A stretch of DNA of 61,868 nt, from the NCBI GenBank assembly GCA_036378175.1, contig DASUWY010000045.1, positions 1 to 61,868 of the forward strand, written 5' to 3'. The translations under genes were made by a program, and so were the position numbers. This stretch comes from Thermoleophilaceae bacterium (lineage in GTDB: Bacteria > Actinomycetota > Thermoleophilia > Solirubrobacterales > Thermoleophilaceae). Shown here piece by piece: positions 16,571 through 24,437 of the stretch. The first letter of the stretch is position 1; the number at the start of each line of letters is the position of its first letter. The notes beneath the pieces were generated by a model, which saw nothing but the letters and a program-made list of their open reading frames with translations, made no database searches and was not told the origin of the DNA.

Positions 16571-17668
16571 ATGAGCGAGGTCCAGTCCGGCCTCGAGGGC
16601 GTAGTCGCCTTCGCCACAGAGATTGCCGAGCCCGATAAGGCGGGTGGCGCACTGCGCTACCGCGGCGTGGACATCGAGGAGCTCGTCGGGAATGTGCGTT
16701 TCGAGAACGTCTGGGGCCTGCTCGTGGACGGGACGTTCGAGCCCGGCCTGCCGCCGGCCGAGCCGCACCCGCTCACCATTCGCTCGGGCAACCCGCGCGT
16801 GGACGTGCAGAGCGCGCTCGCGATGCTCTCCCCCGAGTGGGGCCTCAAGGAGCTCATCGACATCGACGATGAGCAGGCGCGGCGCGACCTCGCCCGCGCA
16901 TCGGTGATGGCGCTCTCGTTCGTCGCGCAGTCCGCGCGCGGAGCGGGCAAGCCGCCGATCCCGCAGGCGGAGGTCGACAAGGCCACGAGCATCCCCGAGC
17001 GCTTCCTCATCCGCTGGCGCGGCGAGGCCAATCCGGATCACGTGAAGGCGATCGACGCGTACTGGATCTCCGCCGCCGAGCACGGCATGAACGCCTCCAC
17101 CTTCACCGCGCGAGTATGCGCGTCCACCGGCGCGGACGTTGCCGCCTGCCTGTCTGCGGCCGTGGGCGCCCTCTCCGGCCCGCTCCACGGCGGGGCTCCC
17201 TCGCGAGTGTTGAAGATGCTCGACGACGTGGAGCAGGCGGGCGACGCCGACAAGTACGTGAAGGACCTGCTCGACCGCGGCGAGCGGCTCATGGGCTTCG
17301 GCCACCGCGTCTACCGCGCCGAGGACCCGCGGGCCCGGGTGTTGCGCCGCACCGCCAAGGAGGTGGGCGCGCCGCGTGCCGAGGTGGCCGAGCGGCTCGA
17401 GGAGGCCGCCCTGAAGGAGCTTCAGGCGCGCAAGCCCGACCGTGTGCTCGCCACGAACGTGGAGTTCTGGTCCGCCGTGGTGCTCGACTTCGCCGGCGTC
17501 CCGCCGGATCTCTTCACGCCGATGTTCACCTGCGCGCGGGTGGCCGGCTGGTCCGCGCACATCCTCGAGCAGAAGCGCGAGGCGCGGCTGATCAGGCCCA
17601 CGGCCAAGTACGTGGGACCCGGCCCGCGCTCGGTCGAGGAAGTGGAGCAGCAGGCTAGGGCCGCGTAG
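16571..17668 (+). CDS. Citrate synthase
   Basis: 365 residues from the ATG at 16571; an in-frame TTG nine bases earlier is less likely because the GGGAG site is spaced for the ATG. It catalyses condensation of acetyl-CoA and oxaloacetate to citrate. Catalytic histidines are visible in 'EHGMNAST' (His171), 'GPLHGGAPSRV' (His206) and 'GFGHRVYRAEDPRA' (His245). The position of the usual catalytic aspartate in the NVDF motif reads NVEFW (Glu298). Length fits the short, type II-like or methylcitrate-synthase-related enzymes. It stands alone, convergent with and overlapping the dehydratase gene by 14 bases. Confidence 0.93.
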   Translation: MSEVQSGLEGVVAFATEIAEPDKAGGALRYRGVDIEELVGNVRFENVWGLLVDGTFEPGLPPAEPHPLTIRSGNPRVDVQSALAMLSPEWGLKELIDIDDEQARRDLARASVMALSFVAQSARGAGKPPIPQAEVDKATSIPERFLIRWRGEANPDHVKAIDAYWISAAEHGMNASTFTARVCASTGADVAACLSAAVGALSGPLHGGAPSRVLKMLDDVEQAGDADKYVKDLLDRGERLMGFGHRVYRAEDPRARVLRRTAKEVGAPRAEVAERLEEAALKELQARKPDRVLATNVEFWSAVVLDFAGVPPDLFTPMFTCARVAGWSAHILEQKREARLIRPTAKYVGPGPRSVEEVEQQARAA

Positions 17669-18602
17669 CCAGCAGCTCCGCGAAGCGGGCGGCACCCACA
17701 TTGCCGCCCGACACGATCACGCCGACGGTTCCTTCGGCACCCACCTTGCCCGCCAGCAGCGCCGCCACTCCGGCCGCGCCGCCAGGCTCGGCCACGAGCT
17801 TCATGCGCTCGAACAGGAACCTCATGGCGTCGATCAGCTCGCCATCGCTCACCGTCGCGACTCCCTCGAGCAGCCGGCTGTTGATCCCGAACGTGATCTC
17901 GCCGGGCTGCGTGAGCTGGAGGGAGTCGGCGATCGTCGCGGGCACCGGTATCTCCACCCGCTCGCCCGCCTCCAGCGAGCGGCGGGTGTCGTCGCCGGCC
18001 TCGGGTTCCACTCCCATCACTCGCGCGTGTGGGGCAACCACGGTCGCGCAGCCGGCGATGAGCCCGCCGCCACCCACCGGCGCCAGCAACAGGTCCACCT
18101 CGCCCGCTTCCTCGATCAGCTCGAGCGCTGCGGTGCCCTGTCCCGCGATAACGAGCGGATCGTCGAACGGGCGCACCAGCGACAGCCCTCGCTCCTCCGC
18201 CAGCCGCATGCCGATCTCCTCGCGGTTCGCGGAATAGCGGTCGTACATGACCACCTCGGCGCCGTAGCCGCGCGTAGCTTCGAGCTTCAAGGCCGGCGCG
18301 TCCTCCGGCATCACGATCGTGGCGCGGGTGCCCAGGATCCGCGCCGCGAGCGCCACCGCCTGGGCGTGGTTGCCCGACGAGAAGGCCAGCACGCCGCGCG
18401 CACGTTCCGCGTCGGTGAGCGACGCCATCTTGTTGTAGGCGCCACGGAACTTGAAGGAGCCGGCGCGCTGGAAGCACTCGGCCTTGATCAGCACCCGCGC
18501 GCCCACGCGCTCGTCGAGCGTGTGCGAGTGGAACAGCGGCGTCCGGTGCGCCACTCCCTCCAGGCGGGCCGCGGCGACCCGCACGTCGTCGAGCCCGATC
18601 AC
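17655..18602 (-). CDS. PLP-dependent threonine/serine dehydratase
   Basis: 315 residues from GTG at 18602, overlapping the DUF2203 stop by 4 bases (GTGA). Fold type II PLP enzyme: the PLP lysine lies in 'GSFKFRGA' (Lys51), and the phosphate-binding glycine loop is 'PVGGGGLIAG'. There is no C-terminal ACT regulatory domain, so it resembles the catabolic dehydratases and serine racemases rather than biosynthetic IlvA. Expected product is 2-oxobutanoate or pyruvate plus ammonia. Last gene of a four-gene coupled chain. Confidence 0.9.
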   Translation of the reverse strand: MIGLDDVRVAAARLEGVAHRTPLFHSHTLDERVGARVLIKAECFQRAGSFKFRGAYNKMASLTDAERARGVLAFSSGNHAQAVALAARILGTRATIVMPEDAPALKLEATRGYGAEVVMYDRYSANREEIGMRLAEERGLSLVRPFDDPLVIAGQGTAALELIEEAGEVDLLLAPVGGGGLIAGCATVVAPHARVMGVEPEAGDDTRRSLEAGERVEIPVPATIADSLQLTQPGEITFGINSRLLEGVATVSDGELIDAMRFLFERMKLVAEPGGAAGVAALLAGKVGAEGTVGVIVSGGNVGAARFAELLATRP

Positions 18603-18982
18603 TGGAGCGGCTGCCTGCCCGCGAAGCCGGCATCCAGGTCGTGCCAGAAGGCGATCTCGTCCTCCTCCTGCTCGACCCAGCAGAGATAGACCTCGCGGCC
18701 ATCGCGGAGCGACGGGAAGTCGATCAGCCCGCGCTCCAGATCGCGCAGCACGATCTCCATCTCCTGGAGCTCGATCAGCGCCGCGCGCAGCTCCCTGAAG
18801 GCCTCGGACACCACCTGCCCCGGCTCGCCGCCGCCGTTTCCCGGCGCTGCCTCGGACAGCGCGGCACGCGCCTCCTCGTCGCCGAGCTGCACCTGCGCCT
18901 CGCGCAGGCGCGCCAGCCGCTCCCGCACCCAGGGCATCGCCGCGGTGGCCTGCTCGAGCGTGTAGTGGCGCTCGTGGTTCAC
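18599..18982 (-). CDS. DUF2203 family protein
   Basis: 127 residues from GTG at 18982 (VNHERHYTLEQA), which overlaps the stop of the upstream small gene (GTGA). Features: 'YTLEQATAAMPWVRERLARL' at the start (split YTLEQATAAM / PWVRERLARL) and the C-terminal 'REVYLCWVEQEEDEIAFWHD' region (REVYLCW, EIAFWHD) that I recognise as DUF2203. Function unknown; the acidic tail contains a conserved-looking WH. Coupled on both sides to its neighbours. Confidence 0.82.
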   Translation of the reverse strand: MNHERHYTLEQATAAMPWVRERLARLREAQVQLGDEEARAALSEAAPGNGGGEPGQVVSEAFRELRAALIELQEMEIVLRDLERGLIDFPSLRDGREVYLCWVEQEEDEIAFWHDLDAGFAGRQPLQ

Positions 18983-19176
18983 TCCCCGCGCAGTCCCTCG
19001 ATGCGGCGCTCCACCAGCTCGCGCACCCGCGGGTCGACAGACTCGTCGGTCGCCACCTCGCGCGCTTCCTCGAACGCGGCCAGGGCCTTGGCCCGGTCGC
19101 CGCCGTGCTTCAGCAGGTTGTCGCCCCGCAGCAGCAGGTTGCGCACGCGGTCCGCCGGGTCGCGTTCGGCGCTCAC
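18979..19176 (-). CDS. Small TPR-like helical protein
   Basis: 65 residues from GTG at 19176, overlapping the EVE gene stop by 4 bases. 'NLLLRGDNLLKHGGDRAKALAAFEEAREVA' (read as NLLLRGDNLLKHGG and RAKALAAFEEAREVA) resembles one tetratricopeptide unit, followed by another helix 'PRVRELVERRIEGL'. Probably a small interaction module; no family assigned. Confidence 0.6.
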   Translation of the reverse strand: MSAERDPADRVRNLLLRGDNLLKHGGDRAKALAAFEEAREVATDESVDPRVRELVERRIEGLRGE

Positions 19177-19625
19177 GCGGCCACGCCGGCCCGGAGTCGG
19201 TCATTCAGCGCCCTGGCGTCCGCGCCCGACACGGCACGGAGCTGCCCCTGAAACGCGAGCGTCCAGTGCTCGAGCGGCCACTTGCGGACGTGCTCGAGCT
19301 CGGGCGCGAGCTCCTCCGCGGGCACGTAGTCCGCCTCGTCGAGAATGAGCACCGGCTCGGTCTCGAACCGCCACGGATACGGATCGGCCTTCCCCGGCTT
19401 GCCCGGCCAGATCTTGGTGCGGTCCTCGTACATCTCGCCGGTCACCCGCACGATGCCGCCGAAGGCCTTGACGCGCGTGAGGTAGAAGACGATCTCGTCG
19501 CCCGGCTCGATCTGCTCCGCCATGTTGCGGCGGTGCTCCTTCATGCCGATCACCTTGAAGCCGTGTTCGGCCGTGGCGGCGAAGTTCTCCGGCGAGCCGG
19601 TGAGGATCCACGTCTTCGGGGCCAC
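19173..19625 (-). CDS. EVE (PUA-like) domain protein
   Basis: 150 residues from GTG at 19625 (VAPKTWILTGSPENF). 'W-ILTGSPENF', 'HRRNMAEQIEPGDEIVFYLT' (split HRRNMAEQ / EPGDEIVFYLT) and 'FGGIVRVTGEMYED' are typical of EVE domains, which share the PUA fold and may bind modified bases in DNA or RNA. The open frame extends 46 codons upstream, but that part overlaps the divergent gene at 19669 and lacks domain residues. Head of the coupled four-gene chain. Confidence 0.82.
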   Translation of the reverse strand: MAPKTWILTGSPENFAATAEHGFKVIGMKEHRRNMAEQIEPGDEIVFYLTRVKAFGGIVRVTGEMYEDRTKIWPGKPGKADPYPWRFETEPVLILDEADYVPAEELAPELEHVRKWPLEHWTLAFQGQLRAVSGADARALNDRLRAGVAA

Positions 19626-19668
19626 GACCGAAGGGTAACCGCGCTGCTCACTGGTAGGTTTCCGCTGC

Positions 19669-19905
19669 ATGTCCGAGGACTTCCAACCGATCCAGCCCGG
19701 TGAGGTGGCGTTCCGGCTCGACCTCACCGCGGCCGAGCTGAAGGTCACCCACACAGCGCTCAAGTCACTGCTCGACGACTACGGGCACGACGAGCAGGAC
19801 GTGATCAAGGTGATCCAGACGGTGCTCGCCAAACTGCCGGACGACCACAGCATCCGCGCCATCGACCTGAAGCGCGAGGCGGCGAGGGAGGTTCGGGGGG
19901 AGTAG
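19669..19905 (+). CDS. Hypothetical protein, 78 aa
   Basis: Begins MSEDFQPIQPGEVAFRLDL and consists of two or three predicted helices with a charged surface ('AAELKVTHTALKSLLDDYG', 'VIKVIQTVLAKLP'). No family recognised. Third-position G/C bias fits a real gene. Divergent from the EVE gene with a 43-base spacer that must contain both promoters. Confidence 0.65.
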   Translation: MSEDFQPIQPGEVAFRLDLTAAELKVTHTALKSLLDDYGHDEQDVIKVIQTVLAKLPDDHSIRAIDLKREAAREVRGE

Positions 19906-19912
19906 GGCGACT

Positions 19913-20163
19913 GTGGCGTCCGCGGCAGGCGTCGGCGAGACTGTTCTCATCGAGGACGCAGCGCAGCGACATTTCGAGGCGGCTGAGCGGCATGAAGAGG
20001 CGGCTCGCTCGCATGAGCGGTCGGCCGCCTACTGGGCGCGGCAGGGCGACCATGAGCGGGCCGAGCTCCAACGCGAGCTCGCGGAGCACGAGCGGGGGGG
20101 CGGGCGGACTTACAGCGGCGGTGGGCGGCGCTCATCGAGAGGCAGACGGCTGCGGCGGATTAG
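19913..20163 (+). CDS. Small amphipathic-helix protein, probable frameshift
   Basis: Starts with GTG at 19913, 7 bases after the previous stop. Residues 15-60 form a charged amphipathic helix (AAERHEEAARSHERSA, AELQRELAEHER) like the small His/Glu/Ala-rich proteins of actinobacteria. At a run of seven G (20094-20100) the frame as written leaves the helical pattern and continues to 20314 over an antisense gene. One extra G would instead give 'GGRADLQRRWAALIERQTAAAD' (22 residues, here split GGRADLQRRW / AALIERQTAAAD) and a stop at 20161-20163. I take the latter as the intended end. Confidence 0.5.
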
Positions 20164-20193
20164 GGGCCGCGCGCGGTCGGCACGGGCCCCGGC

Positions 20194-20523
20194 CTACTCG
20201 ATGGGTATGTCCTCCACGCGGCTCTCCGGCTTCGGCCCCGGCAGCCGCTCCAGGTACCAGTCGATGAGCGCCCGCAGCGTCAGCAGCAGCTCGCGCACCA
20301 GCGAGTTGAACTGATCGCGCAGCTCGCTCGGAAGCGCGCTCCGCATCACGTCGATGATCGCGAACAGCGGCCGGAGGTCCGGTCCGCCACCCAGCCGGGG
20401 CCCGCTCTCGCCGCTGGGCGGGGGCGTCCACGTGTCCCAGTCCACCTCGTCCCACCTCGGTGGTGGTGGCGGGGGCGCGTCGCCGCCGTTAGGCGGTGGT
20501 GTCGTCTGCCGGTACTCGGTCAT
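20194..20523 (-). CDS. Proline-rich hypothetical protein next to ArsA
   Basis: 109 residues. The first half is low-complexity and proline-rich (PPPNGG, PPPPPP, TPPPSGE). The second half is one helical hairpin-like segment (LFAIIDVMRSALPSEL, FNSLVRELLLTLRALIDWYL) with amphipathic and hydrophobic faces, so it may contact a membrane or bind a partner. It overlaps the ArsA/Get3-like gene by 35 bases and is probably cotranslated with it. No family recognised. Confidence 0.65.
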   Translation of the reverse strand: MTEYRQTTPPPNGGDAPPPPPPRWDEVDWDTWTPPPSGESGPRLGGGPDLRPLFAIIDVMRSALPSELRDQFNSLVRELLLTLRALIDWYLERLPGPKPESRVEDIPIE

Positions 20524-21691
20524 CGCTCCGCTCGAAGTGCACCTCTAGCGCGCCCCCCTCGAAGCGCGCCGCTCGCGGCCGGTAAGCCGCCATTGCGGGG
20601 GGCAGGATGATAGTCCGCTTCTGGCCTCCCACCCGCACTATCACCTCGAGGCCGATCTTCTTCAAGTCGATGTCCGCCTTCTCGGCGAACGGGATCGGGA
20701 GCCGCAGCATCGCCGTTCCGTTGTCCGTCACGAGCTCCCGCGAAAGCTCCTCGTAGAGCAGCGCGCCGGCCTCGCGCGAGTCGAACAGCTCGTCGCCCAG
20801 GCGGTCGAGCATGTCGGGGCCGATCACCTCCTGGTCGAAGAACGGCGCCTCGAGGATCGGCACGGGGGAGAACGCCGAGCCCACCAGCTCCATGTGCTCC
20901 TGCTGCACCTCGCGCCAGGCGGCGAAGTAGCCGTCCACGTCTGCCGGGAACAGGCGATTCACCACCACGGCGTCCGTCAAATACCCGTAGAGGTTGAGAT
21001 AGGTGAAGGTGCGCATGGCCTCGCGTATGACCATGCGGTCCGGGTTCATCACGAGCCGCAGCGAGGTGGCCGTGCGGTCGCGCAGGATGCCGTTCATCGC
21101 CACGAGGTTGTGGACGAGCCGCTGCACGTCGTCGAACACCGCCTCGCTCGGCAGCGACACGTCGAGGAACGTCCGCGCGAACGGCCGCGCCGCCGCCACC
21201 ACCCGCTTCTCCCACGGGAACACCTTCTCGAGCCACCAGCTCGCCACGTCGGGGAACGAGAGCAGCCGCAGCGTCTCGCCCGTGGGCGCGCAGTCCACGA
21301 TGATCGCGTCGTACTCCTCGGTCTCGTGGTGGCGCTTGATCTGGAGCAGCGAGAACAGCTCGTCCATGCCGGGCGGCACCGTGAGCTCCTCGGCCGAGAT
21401 GCGATCAACGCCGCGCTGCGCGAGCAGCTCGCCCAGCCATTCCTGCACAGCCTCCCAATGGCGCTCCATCTCCCGCTGAGCCTGGACCTCCTGCCCGAAC
21501 AGGTTCTTCCCGCAGGGGGTGGGCTCGGGTCCGAGCTCGGTGTCGAGCGAGTCGGAGAGCGAATGCGCCGGATCGGTGGACAGCACGATCGTGCGCATGC
21601 CGGCGGCCGCGCAACGGCGCGCCGTGGCGGCGGCCACGCTGGTCTTCCCAACGCCGCCCTTACCCGTGTAGAGGATCGTCCTCGGCGCCAT
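20489..21691 (-). CDS. ArsA/Get3-family ATPase
   Basis: 400 residues. N-terminal deviant Walker A GKGGVGKTS (10-18), switch I-like 'STDPAHSLSDS', and 'DCAPTGETLRLL' are signatures of the ArsA/TRC40/Get3 ATPases. The last 85 residues (LPIPFAEKADIDLKKIGLEV split LPIPFAEKAD / IDLKKIGLEV; GGQKRTIILPP) resemble the HSP20-like C-terminal domain of bacterial ArsA homologs. No arsenite permease or ars regulator is nearby, so a role in membrane-protein or helix targeting is at least as likely as arsenite extrusion. Confidence 0.88.
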   Translation of the reverse strand: MAPRTILYTGKGGVGKTSVAAATARRCAAAGMRTIVLSTDPAHSLSDSLDTELGPEPTPCGKNLFGQEVQAQREMERHWEAVQEWLGELLAQRGVDRISAEELTVPPGMDELFSLLQIKRHHETEEYDAIIVDCAPTGETLRLLSFPDVASWWLEKVFPWEKRVVAAARPFARTFLDVSLPSEAVFDDVQRLVHNLVAMNGILRDRTATSLRLVMNPDRMVIREAMRTFTYLNLYGYLTDAVVVNRLFPADVDGYFAAWREVQQEHMELVGSAFSPVPILEAPFFDQEVIGPDMLDRLGDELFDSREAGALLYEELSRELVTDNGTAMLRLPIPFAEKADIDLKKIGLEVIVRVGGQKRTIILPPAMAAYRPRAARFEGGALEVHFERSDDRVPADDTTA

Positions 21692-21704
21692 CGCGGCACC
21701 GAAT

Positions 21705-23246
21705 CTACCGTCTGACGGTCACCTTGCTCTTCTCAACCGTCAGGTGGTTGAGGTAGTCGTAGGCCGTGAACTCCACCGTGTAGGTGCCTCGCGAGCGCGG
21801 CACCCAGGTGAAGCTGTGCGTGCCGTACGGCTCGAGGATGCGGCTCGTGAACGCCGTGGCGCCACCACGGCTCACCTTCACGGTCACGCACGAGATCTTC
21901 GACAGCCGGAAGCTCAGCGGCACCGCATGGCCGGCGCGGGCGGAGCGCGGCCCCACGTACCGCAGGCGCTCGTGCTGGTGCATGTAGTTGGTGAAGCGCG
22001 TGGAGTAGGTGCAGTACACGCGGTCCTGCGTGCGGTCGCACAGCCCCTTGAGGAAGTCGCGCACGAGACGGTGGTAGTTCAGGTCGTCCTCCTGGCCGCC
22101 GAGCGTGTAGAGCGACCACGCGCCCGTGTCGTAGTGGTGGAGAGCGTGCTTGGCAGCGCGCGACCCGCGCGTGAATATCGCGCGCACCTTGCTCGACTTC
22201 GTGGCCGTGTACAGGTCCCAGATGCCGTTCAGCGCCTGGAGGAAGCCGTTGAGGATGAAGGTGCCGGGCGCGAACGAGTACTCGGCGTACCAGTTGCCGC
22301 CGAATGCGTGAGTCATCACGCCCAGCGGCGCGGGCTTGGTGAACGCGCCCACGGCCGACTGCGCGATCTTCAGGTAGCTCGGGTCCTTCAGCACCTGCGC
22401 GCTGCGCACGAGCGCCGTGATCGCGGTGCCCTGCGTGAGCCCGCTCGTCCAGGGCGGGCTGCCGCCGCCGAAGGGGAACCAGTACTCCCAGGTGGTGAAG
22501 CCGCCGCGGTTCGACCCGATCGCCACCATCGCGTCCACGTACGTCTTCAGCTGGTCGGGCTGGCACGGCACGTTCGGCCCGTATACGCCGAGGCAGGCGC
22601 CGGCGAGCGCGTTCACCTTGCCCCAGTTGGCGAGCGCTTGGAGCTGCAGGCCGTTGCCGGGGTAGTACTCGAAGATCAGCGGGCTGTCGTCGAACACGTA
22701 GCGCACCGGCGTCACGAAGCCGCTCTTCTTCGCGAAGTAGCGGCATGGGCTCGGTGTGGGCGGCGGGATGTGGGGGAGTGGCTTGGACGGCCAGAACCGC
22801 GTGTTGTGGTCGAGCTGGAAGAAGAGGGCATGCATCCGCGAGACGGTGAGCGAGCCGTTGCGGGCAATGCGGTCGAGCGCGTAGATCACGCCCTGCAGGT
22901 TCAGCCTGCGGGTGCCGCTGAGTCGTCGCGCCGTGGACACCGCTTTGTCGTAGATCCCCTTGTAGTCGGAGTACTCCTGTGCGGTGAGGGCGTGCTTGGC
23001 GTAGTCGGAGCGCAGCACCGCGCGAACGCTCGAGGCCAGAGCCGCCGACCGGCCCACGGGCGGCCGCGCCGGACGCGTGCAGCTCGAAGGCGGGGCTGAA
23101 GGCAGCTCAGCGGAGGCGCCCGGCAGGGCGGGATCGTTCTCGGCCACCACGCGATTGCCGCTCACATGCAGCACCTGGCTCGCGGAGGCAGGAGCCGCCG
23201 GCGCCAGCAGCGCGATCACCACGGCCAGCGTTAAGCGTACGTTCAC
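21705..23246 (-). CDS. Secreted D-glucuronyl C5-epimerase family protein
   Basis: 513 residues from GTG at 23246 (VNVRLTLAVVIALL). Signal peptide to about residue 22. A C5-epimerase C-terminal-type domain occupies the middle: 'TQGTAITALVRSAQVL', 'YAEYSFAPGTFILNGFLQAL', 'YDTGAWSLYTL'. The last 95 residues form a beta-rich Ig-like domain ('SFTWVPRSRGTYTVEFTAYD' split). Such enzymes epimerise uronic acids in polysaccharides, or act as lyase-like homologs. No polysaccharide polymerase is adjacent, so the substrate is unknown. It may be regulated together with the divergent lipoprotein gene. Confidence 0.82.
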   Translation of the reverse strand: MNVRLTLAVVIALLAPAAPASASQVLHVSGNRVVAENDPALPGASAELPSAPPSSCTRPARPPVGRSAALASSVRAVLRSDYAKHALTAQEYSDYKGIYDKAVSTARRLSGTRRLNLQGVIYALDRIARNGSLTVSRMHALFFQLDHNTRFWPSKPLPHIPPPTPSPCRYFAKKSGFVTPVRYVFDDSPLIFEYYPGNGLQLQALANWGKVNALAGACLGVYGPNVPCQPDQLKTYVDAMVAIGSNRGGFTTWEYWFPFGGGSPPWTSGLTQGTAITALVRSAQVLKDPSYLKIAQSAVGAFTKPAPLGVMTHAFGGNWYAEYSFAPGTFILNGFLQALNGIWDLYTATKSSKVRAIFTRGSRAAKHALHHYDTGAWSLYTLGGQEDDLNYHRLVRDFLKGLCDRTQDRVYCTYSTRFTNYMHQHERLRYVGPRSARAGHAVPLSFRLSKISCVTVKVSRGGATAFTSRILEPYGTHSFTWVPRSRGTYTVEFTAYDYLNHLTVEKSKVTVRR

Positions 23247-23339
23247 TGCCCCCCAAACTGCCCGGATAGCCGGAAGTTTCGACGAAACTCCGAGTACTCT
23301 CGATCCTCCGCTCGCATTCGACAAGGGAGCAGAACCACC

Positions 23340-24431
23340 TTGCCACCGCGCCGTCTTCTCGTCCTTCCACTCGTCCTCCTCACCGTCGCGCTAGCCGCGT
23401 TCGTGTCCGCGTGCGGCGGGAGCAGCAGCAGCAATGACAAGAGCGCAACGGAGCTTCTGAACACGGCGTTCCACCAGCCGATCAAGAGCGCGAACGTCAA
23501 CTTCAACCTGCAGCTGCAGGTGAACGGCGTGCAGTCGCTGTCGCAGCCCATCTCGTTCAAGTTCTCCGGCCCGTACGTGAACAACGGTCCCGGCAAGCTG
23601 CCGAGCATGGACCTCACCGCGAGCATCGTCGGCGGCGGCCAGAGCGTCCCCTTCGGCATCACCTCCACGGGCGACGACTTCTTCGTGAAGGTGCGCGGCC
23701 AGGCATATGACGTGGGCAAGCAGACGGTGGCGAAGCTCAACCAGCAGCTCGCGCAGCAGAAGGCGGCGAACAAGCAGAAGACGAGCCTCTCGGCCCTCGG
23801 CATCCACCCGTCGACCTGGCTGAGTGGCGCCAAGAACGCGGGCGACACGACCGTGAACGGCACGCAGGTCACCCACATCTCCGCCGACCTGGACGTGAGC
23901 AAGGTGCTCGACGACCTCAACTCCCTCGTCCAGAAGGCGCCCACGAGCAGCCTCAGCGGCGCGTCCAAGCCTCCGCAGCTGAGCGCGCAGCAGAAGTCGG
24001 AGATCCAGCAGGTGATCAAGAACCCGCACATCGACGTGTACGTGGCCAAGAGCGACAACACGGTGCGGCGCATCGCCACCTCGCTCGAGATCTCGGTGCC
24101 GAAGGACCAGCAGTCGAAGGTGAACGGCGCCACGGGCGGCACCCTGCAGCTCTCGATCGACCTGTCGAACGTCGGTCAGCCGCAGAAGATCACGGCCCCG
24201 GCGAACGCCAAGCCGATCGCGAGCCTGGCCGGTCAGCTGAACGCGCTCGGCGGGTCCCTCGGCGCGAGTGGCGGCGGGTCGAGCAGCGGCTCGGGTTCAA
24301 CCGGGTCGGGCACCACCGGCAGCTCCGGCTCGCCCACCGCGAAGCAGTTCCAGGACTACGCCAAGTGCCTCCAGAAGGCGGGCAGCAACAACGCCTCGGC
24401 GCTCTCCAAGTGCGCCAGCATCCTGAAGTAG
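23340..24431 (+). CDS. Lipoprotein, LppX/LprG-like
   Basis: 363 residues from TTG at 23340, preceded by AAGGGAG at 10 bases; no better start is seen. Lipobox AAFVSAC places the lipid on Cys25. The middle has the long beta-sheet pattern of the LppX/LprG family ('VNFNLQLQVNGV', 'DDFFVKVRGQAYDVG'), which binds and moves lipids in actinobacteria; similarity is by pattern only. A Gly/Ser/Thr-rich linker (about 305-330) precedes a small C-terminal segment with two cysteines (KCLQKAG, SKCASILK). Confidence 0.7.
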   Translation: MPPRRLLVLPLVLLTVALAAFVSACGGSSSSNDKSATELLNTAFHQPIKSANVNFNLQLQVNGVQSLSQPISFKFSGPYVNNGPGKLPSMDLTASIVGGGQSVPFGITSTGDDFFVKVRGQAYDVGKQTVAKLNQQLAQQKAANKQKTSLSALGIHPSTWLSGAKNAGDTTVNGTQVTHISADLDVSKVLDDLNSLVQKAPTSSLSGASKPPQLSAQQKSEIQQVIKNPHIDVYVAKSDNTVRRIATSLEISVPKDQQSKVNGATGGTLQLSIDLSNVGQPQKITAPANAKPIASLAGQLNALGGSLGASGGGSSSGSGSTGSGTTGSSGSPTAKQFQDYAKCLQKAGSNNASALSKCASILK

Positions 24432-24437
24432 CCCGGT

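Noticed and set aside
20164..20314. C-terminal extension of the helical protein at 19913 in the written frame.
   Set aside because: It is the antisense of the proline-rich gene and loses the helical pattern after the G run.
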